64,000 nucleotides of DNA from Paragorgia papillata (taxonomy: Eukaryota > Cnidaria > Anthozoa > Scleralcyonacea > Coralliidae), in contig JAWNZC010000234.1 of the NCBI GenBank assembly GCA_035771165.1, positions 940,001 to 1,004,000 of the forward strand. The letters run 5' to 3'. The position numbers and the translations under genes are program-made. Positions 54,476 through 64,000 of the stretch are shown one piece after another (positions within the stretch are counted from its first letter, which is position 1; the number at the start of each line of letters is the position of its first letter). The notes under the pieces are model-generated. The model did not search any database. It saw nothing but the letters and a program-made list of their open reading frames with translations, and was not told the origin of the DNA.

Positions 54476-56199
54476 CTAGGCAGTTTATTTGATCATTTAG
54501 CCTGTCAAACGCCTTATATAGATTTCAATCCTACATGTTTTAATTTATTCATGCTTCGTTTAACGTTGCTAGGCTAAATACTTTAATATTCTACAACATA
54601 TACAAATATGTACAAGTTGCAGCATTAAGGTCTTCGTTAAGGTTTGCAAGCTCATTTCGGTAAATCGCTCTCAATTCGTCAGAATTTATGCCACGAAAAT
54701 AGATAGTCTTGAAGCTATTAATTTGTAGAACACAATGTTGTATTTGATTTCGCGATAAACACAAGCCAATAATAGTTCCGATTTTTTCAAGTAAAACCAG
54801 AGGACTTTACTCGGGGCGACTTTAAGAACAATGTGTTTGATTTTGTTCAATATTTGCAAAACGGTGTCAGCGGTTTTTTTTAATTTTTTGCCTGGTTTCG
54901 ATTTTATGACTTATTTTGTCCGAATGTTGATCGAAAAACAGCATTTTCAACATTGGTCGTCAATAAGATCAGCACTGAAAACTCGACATATCAAAAAACT
55001 CTGACACCGTTTTGCTGGAAAATTATCTTGTATGCGAGTGGATGTTTTAAATAAGAAATTTACCTTCGTTTGCCGTTTGGCGTAGGAACGTGAAGCTTAA
55101 ACTCTCTATTAACTGCATACATACTGCGTTGTCTTCAAGGTTTTACATTTATTTTTGTATTAGATTAAATATCGGTTCAAATAAATGTTGTTATTAATAT
55201 CAATTATGACTTGGTCTATGGTTAGCGTCGAGGAAGTTAGAATATCGGGGTGTTGAGGCAACTTGTCTGTGTATTTGGGTGTGTTTTGGTGTTCTGGGAG
55301 TGTCAGGGGTCTGCTTACGGGGACAAGCACACCCCCAAACTGAAACACTCCCAAAACGCCAAAACACACCCAAATCACATGCAGTCAGGGGTGCAGTAGG
55401 GGGTGCAGTAAGGGATGTAGGGGATAGGGAAAGAGGGAGTCCATTTAAAAGATAGGGTTACAGGGCTACATAAAGGCCGTCCAGGCCATAATATTGAGTT
55501 TCAAGTAATATTTAAAACCTGCGTGTTGGTAAGGGGGGAGGGAGATATGGGGGGGGGGGGGGGAGAGACGATGACAAGGTGTATTCTTGAAAAGGGACGC
55601 AACGGACGCGCGGACCATGGTTTGCCCCTTCTTTGTTTGGAACATTGTTTAAGCATATTTAGTTTTGAGTAATAGTTCAAACGATTTATTTGTCATCATG
55701 CCTCGGAACCGTAGGATCTGTCTCATCTTTATGGACTCTCTCAAATCACGACAAAGATGATATGTATTTAACAATTATACAACGAGCCCGAGTTTTCTAA
55801 TGCCGAGTTGACTATCGCTCATAGAAAACGAGGGCGAGTTGTCTAATTGTTTTAGTATAAATTTACGAACAAAAGTTAAATAAATTCTCGACCATAACGT
55901 ATTCCTTGATGCTCGTTTAATACATTTTTTAATTGCCAACTACAAAATAATGTTCAACATTATCATTTCGGACATTTCCTTTTCCCATACGGTAACTGAT
56001 CGAAAAGTAACGTTTTCTTGCATAATTTAGCATGGGTTTTCTTGTACAATATTGAAACAATATATTTTCACTCATTTGATATGTAAAAATGACAAAAAGT
56101 TGAAAGAAACATTCAATTTAGGATGTCGTTTACATCACGAAATCTTGTCAATATAGCAAGCGTAATTTTGAAATGTGTTTTGTTTCCAGATATTTCGTT
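54476..56199. other. No exon recognised; one hairpin and G tract
   Basis: An imperfect hairpin spans about 55270-55376 (TTTGGGTGTGTTTTGG with CCAAAACACACCCAAA); its long arms create a spurious open frame. A run of G lies at about 55550-55563. Otherwise AT-rich without family signal. Confidence 0.5.
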
Positions 56200-56203
56200 T
56201 TAA

Positions 56204-56880
56204 GGTGGCTCCACACAGTTTTTTGAAAAATGGAAAATACAAGCTTGAGAGTCCAAAACACGTGCGTAAACAATTCGTAAAAAGACTAAAACTAAATGTT
56301 ATGCATAGTTAAACAGTCTGACAATAAAAAACTGTTACCAAATTAATAGCAACCATTGTTGCTATGGCAACAATGACTTTTCAAAATGGCGGCCAATTAC
56401 CCTTCAAACTAATTTAATTCGAAAAAAACTTTGGTGACCCCCAATTTTTTTTTCATTAAAACTTTTGTTGAAGTATGAGTAATGAATAGGCCGATTTAAA
56501 AAAATTCTGTAGAACGAAATTTTTTAAACATTAACAAACATGATTTTTCAGGAAAAAAAATTATTCGTTCTACAGAATTTTTTTTAAATTGGCCTATTGA
56601 TTACTCGTACTGAAAGAAAAGTTTTAATGAAAAAAAAATTGGGGGTCACCAAAGGTTGTTTCGAATTAAATTAGTTTGAAGGGTAATTGGCAGCCATTTT
56701 GAAACGTCATGGTTGCCATAGCAACAACGGTTGCTATTTATTTGGTAACAGTTTTTGATTGTCAGACTGTTTAACTATGCATAACATTTAGTTTTATTCT
56801 TTTTCCGAATTGTTTTAATCACGTGTTTTGGACTCTCAAACTTGTATTTTCCATTTTTCAAGAAACTATATGGAGCCACC
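56204..56880. mobile_element. TTAA-flanked fold-back MITE (piggyBac-like), copy 3
   Basis: Ends GGTGGCTCCACACAG and inverse TGGAGCCACC, bordered by TTAA (56200-56203 and 56881-56884). The longest of the three copies; inverted arms fill most of it. Confidence 0.85.
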
Positions 56881-56884
56881 TTAA

Positions 56885-58333
56885 ACGAACACAGATAAAC
56901 CATTTAACGATCTTAATAATTTTGTAGCCGTTTTTGTTTTCTGTAGACCTTATTGCTTCGCGTAAATGTTCAATTTATTCTGTTATTTGCCCACTCCATT
57001 TATAATTTCGGCGCCATTGTTGCTAAACAGAACAACCGCTGGCTCTACTGATTATTGATCTTGATATACTACGCATTTTGTGATTGGTCAATTTAGTTAA
57101 AAGAAGACTTGTCATTGGCTTATCGCCAGAGGTCATTGCCAGAAATTTGGGACAAGATGGTGCCGCGCGTGCGCATTAACGGCCATAATAATGGCGATTC
57201 TCAACAGTAAATAATAAGGAGAGCATACAATAATTCAAATTTTGCTTAAACGGCGATATATTTCGTCTTTGCGCAGCTCCATCTGACTTCAGCACGGATT
57301 AAGCAATAGTTATAACTAAAAAACATTTGCTTACCTCGACGGCAAAGTACTTCCCTATCTCGTCTTATTTTTGCACTAAAAGCGCCACTATCCATAGTGT
57401 TAGCCATACTAATCTTTGTAAACAGGTGCTAGAAATTGGCTAAATTGATCAAGAATGTTACGGGCGATGCGAAGTGCGTAGCTCGCGATGCACTCGGCAT
57501 GAGTCAGTCTACTTCCTGAGCACATAAAGATCCTGATTTGTCCTTAGCATAGTACTTCCAAAAGCGTTTGAACTTTCTTGATTTCACAGTTCTTATAGTC
57601 GTTTACAGGTTGTTGACATATACATACATGCACGATTTAACTCAATGACCTGAATAATGAAAATACACTAGAATACAATAGAAGCAAAGCATTAGAATAC
57701 GCAATTATATTATTAGGCTACCGAAACCGGAGGCACAAATGACCCAAATTTCTGGTGATGGTTCTATTAGCGGATAGTAAAGCCTGCGATAGCCAATGAA
57801 ATTCAAGGATTTGTAATGAAAACTTGGAAATTTATACTAAAAATCAATAGAAGCTAAGACTGTAAAATATGATGATGTCACCGGTGGAACATGAGATCCG
57901 CCACTTCCAGAACCCCCAATCTTCTACGTACGTGTCTCGCGTTGTAATTTGAAGCATGATTACCGTATAACGAAACCCCAACGACGAGATACAACTAGAA
58001 AGCATAAGTAAGCCTAACTATAGCGTGATTATGTTAATCGACATTGTTAAGTGTATCCAATATAACACGAGTAATTGTCCAATCTGGTCTAAATACACAA
58101 AAGCAGGTTAAAGTTTTTTTTTAATCAAGCTAACTAGGCAAGCTGACTTATTTAGACACAAGAGAACGCGTACACAGACGCATGTTAAATATAGCTTCTC
58201 GAACGAATCTTCAAAGTGAGAAGATTAAAAGTTTGCTAAATTTAACCGTAATCGTCCTCCAATTTCAAACTACAAGATCTCTTGAATTTGCCTGTTGTTA
58301 TTTGAGAAACTGTATTTCCATGCTTTCATGTAG
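56885..58333. other. End of intron 7; nothing recognised
   Basis: AT-rich sequence without exon, repeat boundary or structural RNA that I can support. Confidence 0.5.
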
Positions 58334-58704
58334 GATTTCCAATGACGAGAGGTCGTAAAAATATCGATCAAGTTCCTCGTTGGTCGGATTCTCATTGTCA
58401 ATCGGTGCGTTTTGAACCTCTGACGTTTTACCCCGACAAAACTGTCCACGTGCAAGTTAGCGTTAGTCACGTGAATGGCTCAAGTCGAGTACACGATGCA
58501 GCTGTGTCGTGGGTAGAAGACATCAGCTATCGTGGCTTTACATTTTGTATAGTGGAATCAGGTAGAAATGAAGGACCTCCTCATGGCTTTGCTACCATAG
58601 AATGGACGGCATACCAAGGTGCACCGCCGGGTGGGGCTTCTGGAATGGTTTCGATTCCTGAGTGGTGGACCGGCACTAAATGTCAAACTGTGGATATCTC
58701 AGCC
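58334..58704 (+). CDS. Exon 8: lectin-like module 4
   Basis: Acceptor TTCATGTAG; donor GTAAGT at 58705. It enters in phase 1 and leaves in phase 0. Reads FPMTRGRKNIDQVPRWSD to CQTVDISA, with the module signature HDAAVSWVEDISYRGFTFCI and TIEWTAYQG. A basic start (RGRK) links it to the Kazal-like module. Confidence 0.85.
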
Positions 58705-59586
58705 GTAAGTACCGACTTTTGATTATGACAGCGTTCAAAGTTTACAGAGCAGCTGATAAGCAGAGTATCCGCATCAGAGAGGATGTAGATTGCTAGTCCA
58801 ACAAATCAAAAGTGTGTTTTAGAATTTGGGCAATTTAATTATATTGCAAAAATTAAAGTGCCTGTGAAGTAAAAATTCCAATGGAAGAAATTTGATTCTC
58901 ATAAGCCAAATATCCAATTAAAAAAAATAAAAAAATGTGGCATGCACTTTTAGAGATATTAAGTGACAAAGTTACCTTCCTGATGTTACAAAATAAGAAA
59001 AGCTTTCGAATGAATTTATAGGGTAGATGACGTTGCAGTTGGATTATTTGAATATTAAGATCCGTTCTTGTTTTACATATTTCTCCAACAACATACGTCA
59101 TTAAACACTCTAACCGAGCGATCAATTTCTTCAAAAATGGATAAGCCATGGCAAATTTTGAGAGTTTCTAGATCAAAGACTATGCAGCATATTTGCTTGA
59201 AATTTTAAGTGAATGCTTCTGTCGTGCCATGGGCGTAGCATTCCAATTCTGTTTGGGCGGGGAAGAGATTTTGCTTGAAAAATATAGAGCCAATTGCAAA
59301 TCAGTATTGATTTTTAAGTTGTATTTTTCAGTCTTAGTTTGACGTATGAATTTTTCTTGAATATTTCACAGCAATACGTATTGAAATTGCCCGGAATTTC
59401 CAGCAGAAAGTGTCGAAATCCTCCTTTTCAAATATTTTTTTGGAGCAAAGCCCACCCCTATGCCCCCAGCCTACTACGCATATGTGTCGTGCTGGTCGTT
59501 TTGAGACCACTATAGGTTTTTCGCGTCGTTATCGACACTTTAAGGTGAATATCTTTTTGGAATCTGTCATTTAGTTCTATTTTCAG

Positions 59587-59754
59587 ATTAATTTCCAGTC
59601 TACACCTACTGTTCTTGTGACTTCTGAACATCGTCGTCGCAGTATGAAACACGATGCTGCATCTCTCTGGCTTGAAGACGTTGGCTCTTCGTCATTCATA
59701 GTATGCTTGCGTGAGCTACAGAATTTTGATGGAGCTCATCATGATATTTATGTG
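59587..59754 (+). CDS. Exon 9: lectin-like module 5, first part
   Basis: Fifty-six codons, INFQSTPTVLVTSEH to DGAHHDIYV, with KHDAASLWLEDVG and FIVCLREL. Parallel in length, phase and content to exon 3, so a short exon like exon 4 should follow. None was found up to 64000. Confidence 0.85.
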
Positions 59755-59794
59755 GTAAGTTTTCGTACATTTATTTATTTCCAATGCAGTTTAA

Positions 59795-59855
59795 CCCTTT
59801 CTCGTCGCTGGGTTTTCCCTGTGACGAGTAAAATCGTCTGGCGTTAGACAGTGTT
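59795..59855 (+). repeat. Dispersed repeat with GTCTGGC core, copy 2
   Basis: GACGAGTAAAATCGTCTGGC followed by GTTAGACAG; compare 46810 and 60905. Confidence 0.55.
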
Positions 59856-60904
59856 TAAACTTTCAAACAATGAAAAATAACATGCAGTTAAGAAACAATA
59901 ATTTACGGCTGATGCGATCGAAACCAAAAACAAACGCAATGAAGAGGAGTTGATGTAAAGAACAACGTTTTTAACTTTTTTGGCTTAACTAAGTATTTGT
60001 ATAATGTAAATATGACAAATATCGGTAAATAGAGTTTTTAATTAGATTTTTTGAGATATATGCTTTGTCATGGCCAGAAGTGAGGGACAGTCAGCGCAAT
60101 GCATCGCGGGCGCATAAATTAACCAAATTCTGCGCCCGGAATAGGAATATCAGACAGCTCAAAAGAACTTACAGTAGAACCTAAAATAAACCAAAAGAAC
60201 TTAGAGTAATATAAATTTAAATTAGTTAAACAATGTGGCAAAGATTTATTGAATTTATAATCTTTTATGAAGTGAACACAATATTTTATAACTTGACAAG
60301 TACAAAGGTACACCAAAATATATTGAATTTGGCGGGATTTTTGTGTATTTTGTAGCCCTTCGTTTCTTATAAACGTTAGTCAGCGATTATATGTATAAAT
60401 GTTTTTAAAATGGTTGAGAAGACTCGTAATTGTGGAGGATTTCGCACTCAGTCTTCTCTCAGTTTAAAAAAACCCAACCCAGACTACTTTAAAGATATTT
60501 GGCCGAGCAAAAACAAGCTAAGATGTCTCTAAATCAACACAAAATGAAGAATCGAACATCGTACAAGAAATGTGGACGTGTCGAACACTTAAAACAACAC
60601 TACACTGGCCTGAACTTAGCCAACATAGGGATTTTACTGTACTTAAGAGGAGTTTACGTTGCCAGATAATATTGTAAAATTGACTTACTTGGGCCGAATA
60701 ATGGTAAATCGTGACACATCAAGAGTTTACAATACCACTCGTTGAGGTATTTTATAGATTTGTAGACGTGAGCCACTTTGCCAATTCTATTTTGTTTCAG
60801 TATGTGCATCGCATTTGTATTTCCGCCATCTTCAATTCGCAAAATTGGTTATTAGTTGTGCGCATAGCTAGCAGCCATACTGTCCCTAATTTCTGCCCAT
60901 GATT
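59856..60904. other. Nothing recognised
   Basis: AT-rich; searched by eye for the missing exon-4-like piece (a W-V-A or W-L-A start after an acceptor) without success. Confidence 0.4.
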
Positions 60905-60998
60905 AACTCATTCCTGTCCGAGGGCTTCCCCAGAGGTGAATAAAGTCGTCTGGCATTAGCCAGAATAAATTACCAAAGACCGATTAGGACAGGAAAGA
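60905..60998 (+). repeat. Dispersed repeat with GTCTGGC core, copy 3
   Basis: AACTCATTCCTGTCCGAGGG at the left, AAAGTCGTCTGGCATTAGCC in the middle and AGGACAGGAAAGAGTTATTA at the right; the ends form a short inverted pair. Confidence 0.6.
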
Positions 60999-61083
60999 GT
61001 TATTAACTCTTTTGTACACACGACCCTATGAAAAAGAACCATTTTATGTTAGGTTGTTCAGCTACCGTGTCAAAATAAGATTA

Positions 61084-61121
61084 ACTCACTCACTCACTCA
61101 CTCGGTCGGTCGGTCGGTCCG
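61084..61121. repeat. (ACTC)n(GGTC)n microsatellite
   Basis: Tetramer repeats ACTC then GGTC. Confidence 0.85.
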
Positions 61122-61528
61122 GTCACTGTAGAAAGGAAAATACAAGGTTAAAACATAACTTGGAGCAAGTCAAAAAACTAATTTGGATAACCTTGCTCTG
61201 TTAAGGGAGATATTAATGCAAAATCGTATTCCGCTGCAGTGAACTATATTGACATGACTGTAGATATACCTGAAATCCAAGAATTGGGTGCGATTAATGT
61301 AAAGTGTTCTTCTGCTGCAGTGAACAATAAACTATCCACTATAGCCTGGTTTCCATACAATCGCTATGATCGCCACGATCGCCGAGATAGAAAATCTCGT
61401 TTTATATGGAAACGGTGACTTTGTAATCTCAGCTATCTTGGCGATCAGTATGCACGGTCACTTTTCTGACCGGAGGAGTGTCGGAGTGTGTCCCTGAAAA
61501 ACATGTCAATCAAAAAGAAAACATCATG

Positions 61529-62786
61529 TGATCAACGCTCTGGGTTTAAAAATATCACTTCTGTCACAGGCGAAGTTTCAACACCCAAAGATATTCCGAA
61601 ATAAACAAAATATACAGAAGTTGGTAGTTGTTGGATACAGAGATATTTTAATGTCCGTTGGGTTTTGTGTTTATCATTTACCTTCTTTTACCCTGCGAGC
61701 AGAGCAGGAAAGGAGACTGCAAAAATCGTGTATTTTTTCATTTGAGCATGCGTGACGGTTGACCAGATACAATTTAATTTCCATGTGCAGTGTTGCTCAG
61801 TTTCTGTCTTAAATTCCAAAGCGAAAGCCTAGTTTTTGCTAAAAAATAAAAACGGATATCTATTCTTTTCACAACGAGTTCGATTTGCGATAAATTGCAA
61901 GCTTTCCTATCGAAATCGAACGATTTTTGTTCGATTTTGATGGGAAATCTTGCAATTTATCGCAAAACGAACTCGTTGTGAAAAGAATAGATATCCGAGG
62001 CGGCTTTATTCGCAGGCTATACTCGTACGAGAAAGCATGCTAATTGTTCGAATCTTCAGAATAACTTGACAACACGATTTCTGCATCTCCTTTCCTTCGC
62101 CTCGCAAGGATACGGGAGGCTCCTTCTTTATAAAATATGTAATTGGTAAATTTCATTTGTTGATTGTTCTTCGGCCGTTTGAAAAAAAAATGAATATAAA
62201 CCCCCGGCAAGGTCACGGCGTTGTTTGATAGCAATAATTTATTCTATTTCCCTCTCATAATCGAACAATTTTTCTTGGCCTTAGATTTAAACGGCCGAAG
62301 AACATGCAATCACGACATGAAATTAGGAAACCGTGTTTTCTAGATCCCAAGGGGGTTTGCTCGCTTTCGTTTACTTTGTCCTGGAGTCGACTCGCTTTGT
62401 CTGCCAAAATCCGTCAGGTCAGACAGTTAAATAAAGTATTGTCATGAAAGGAAAATAGGGCAATTAAAACTCGTCATGGAAGGAATAGCCAACCAATACT
62501 TGTACAATCATTGCAATCAAAGAATATCATACAACGCCGTGACCTTGCCGACGAGGGTTTTTCAAATTTTATTCAAACGGCTGAAGAACAATCAACTGAT
62601 GGAAGTTACCAATTAAATATTTTATAAAGAATGTAAATAATAAACGAAACCCAACGGACTTTAAAATATCTCTGTATCCAATAACTACCAACCTCAGTGT
62701 ATTTTGTTTATTTCGGAATATCTTCGGGTGTTGAAACTTCGCCTGTGATAGAAGTAATATTTTTAAATCCAGAGCGATGATCTTCG
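61529..62786. repeat. Nested inverted-repeat structure
   Basis: Outer arms about 61529-61680 and 62636-62786 share AGGCGAAGTTTCAACACC and ATATCTCTGTATCCA in opposite orientation. A second inverted pair lies at about 62135-62230 and 62520-62620 (CCGTGACCTTGCCG). A 144-bp palindrome lies at 61853-61996. Confidence 0.75.
61853..61996. repeat. 144-bp near-perfect palindrome
   Basis: GGATATCTATTCTTTTCACA ... TGTGAAAAGAATAGATATCC, with only a few unpaired bases through the arms and a short central loop. It would form a very stable hairpin. Confidence 0.85.
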
Positions 62787-63342
62787 TAAAGCGTTTGATG
62801 TTATAGATCATGACATCCTACTTCAAAAGTTCACACAGCATGGTGTAAAGGGTAACGAGTTTGAATGGTTCAAAAGTTATCTGTCAAGCAGATATCAGTA
62901 CGTCGTATGTGGTGGAGCAGAATCCATCAACTTAATATTACCCACGGAGTGCCTCAGGGGTCTGTCCTCGGACCAACATTATTTAATATTCATATTAATG
63001 GAATTCTTAATGCTTGTCAAAAGAGTGAAGGTACTGTACGCCGATGACACTGAAATTCACGCTAGCTCGAAAGATGTTAACATAGCCGAACAATGCGTCA
63101 ATGAAGACCTTAGCCACATAGATGCGTGGCTTGATCAGAACTGCCTGATAAGTATCCATAAGAAGTCGGAGGTGATGCTAATAGGGTCTAGACATTCAGT
63201 GGCTAATACGCGTGATTTGAATATTGAATTAGGCGGGATGGTACTGAAGCAGTCAGATCATTTCAGATACCTAGGTGTCAACATCGACAGCTGTTTGACC
63301 TGGAATAAACATGTATCAAATCATAGCCACTGGAAAGGGTGA
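62779..63342 (+). pseudogene. LINE reverse transcriptase fragment
   Basis: Begins DLRKAFDVIDHDILLQKF (RT motif with catalytic Asp). It moves to a second frame for NITHGVPQGSVLGPTLFNIH, then returns to the first for VKVLYADDTEIHASSKDVNI and SDHFRYLGVNIDSCLTWNK. Two compensating frameshifts, the start lost, and an end soon after 63310. Confidence 0.75.
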
Positions 63343-63556
63343 GGGCTGTGAAACTCCGCCCTGAAACAATATAACTTCCGGTTTGATGTTGAAAATTGCA
63401 CGCCTGAGTGTCACGTGATCTCGAACCGGCATGGCCACAGGGAGCTCATCTTGGCAATTCGTCATGCCAAAAAGCGCGTGGGCACCCTGTGGCGGACTCG
63501 AAAGACGCGCGGGGGACTGTGGCACACTCGGTCGTGGTGTGTTAAGGAAAATAATA

Positions 63557-63984
63557 AAGGGATGAAACACGAATTCTTCCTTGTTTTGAACATCCTTTCA
63601 AGCGCCTATAGGTATTCAAATTGTAAGATAATTGAGCGAAGTAGTTGTGATAATGATTCATTTATCAAAATATAAATCAAAATGATGCAAAATCTCAACT
63701 TTTAGCCGTGATTTTGCAGCTAAATTACATATCGTATTTTCGGGAGATGTGTTCCGCAAGTAGCTAGGACACTACATCATCATTGACACTTTGGATAGCT
63801 ACGAAATCCTACGATAAGCTTTTCGGATAAAGCGGGAAGTCTCAGGATTATTGATTTATTGCACATTCATCTGACTCTGAGTTTCAGTCGGTTTCAGTAT
63901 TCTAACGGTGGCTCCCGACGATACGAGATGTCCTGGCTACTTGCGGAACAAATTCCACGTCGAACGTTTGGTGTTTCATCCCTT
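63557..63984. mobile_element. ~430-bp inverted-repeat element
   Basis: AAGGGATGAAACAC at the left and its inverse at the right. A second inner pair, TGTTCCGCAAGTAGCTAGGA (63749 on) and TCCTGGCTACTTGCGGAACA (63930-63949), lies further inside. Confidence 0.65.
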
Positions 63985-64000
63985 ATATTTTTTCCTCTCC

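Larger units (their letters stand above)
27906..59754 (+). other. Gene span: secreted H-type-lectin/Kazal-like protein, 9 exons seen
   Basis: Nine plus-strand exons with GT/AG borders and mutually compatible phases give 556 codons without a stop. Order: signal peptide (about 19 residues); module 1 (exon 2); module 2 (exons 3-4); module 3 (exons 5-6); Kazal-like module (exon 7); module 4 (exon 8); module 5 (exon 9, incomplete). The modules repeat a pattern of an F..P.V segment, a D/H..A..W.E.V strand, F..C.RE, DG.H and a following W.A. This resembles the H-type lectin fold, which binds N-acetylgalactosamine or other sugars in invertebrates. The product is probably extracellular. No terminal exon was found; the gene likely continues beyond the window. 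Introns 5, 6 and 7 are inflated by transposons to about 6.4, 10.8 and 9.5 kb. Confidence 0.75.

Overview
The window is AT-rich eukaryotic DNA dominated by transposable elements. It carries one recognisable spliced host-type gene. The gene content (repeated H-type-lectin-like modules plus a Kazal-like module behind a signal peptide), the Penelope-like retroelements with hammerhead ribozymes, the Polinton-type DNA and the many small inverted-repeat elements all point to an invertebrate animal. An anthozoan cnidarian, probably a stony coral, is my best guess. This is an inference from the families present; no taxonomic marker gene is in the window.

Layout. 0-18.9 kb: no host gene recognised. It holds a Penelope-like GIY-YIG fragment with hammerhead-like cores at the left edge, a TA-flanked MITE (2.3-2.8 kb), inverted-repeat elements at 3.8-4.9, 6.3-7.9, 8.0-9.0, 11.1-11.9 and 17.6-18.0 kb, and a decayed THAP/DDE transposon (13.7-15.2 kb). 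At 6.87-7.09 kb a perfect 104-bp inverted repeat carries one complete hammerhead ribozyme on each strand. 18.9-25.8 kb: a 6,875-bp fold-back derivative of a Polinton/adintovirus-like element, bounded by a 6-bp target duplication. It consists of two inverted arms of about 3 kb around a packaging-ATPase gene. 25.8-27.2 kb: a LINE 3' end and a TTAA-flanked MITE.

27.9-59.8 kb: one plus-strand gene of at least nine exons whose phases all agree (556 codons). It encodes a signal peptide, H-type-lectin-like modules and a Kazal-like module, and it runs past the last exon found. Its introns are filled with mobile DNA. Intron 2 has an 850-bp heptamer array. Introns 3 and 7 carry TTAA-flanked MITEs. Intron 6 holds a roughly 10-kb block bounded by an inverted repeat, inside which sit a LINE insertion, an integrase-like fragment and a 4.5-kb TIR element. 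That TIR element has TGTGTTA-type end arrays, a 240-bp satellite and two exon-like pieces of a SAM-like domain. Intron 7 holds rearranged Penelope-like pieces, a second TIR element with GGAGTTAA-type ends, and a SINE with tRNA-like and 5S-rRNA-like promoter sequence.

59.8-64 kb: repeats, nested inverted repeats and a frameshifted LINE reverse transcriptase; no further lectin exon was recognised.

The nearest thing to a new system is structural: the palindromic Polinton derivative, the head-to-head hammerhead palindrome, the TGTGTTA-ended element carrying host-like exons, and the 5S/tRNA-headed SINE. All boundaries come from reading the sequence by eye. No searches, alignments or folding programs were run.
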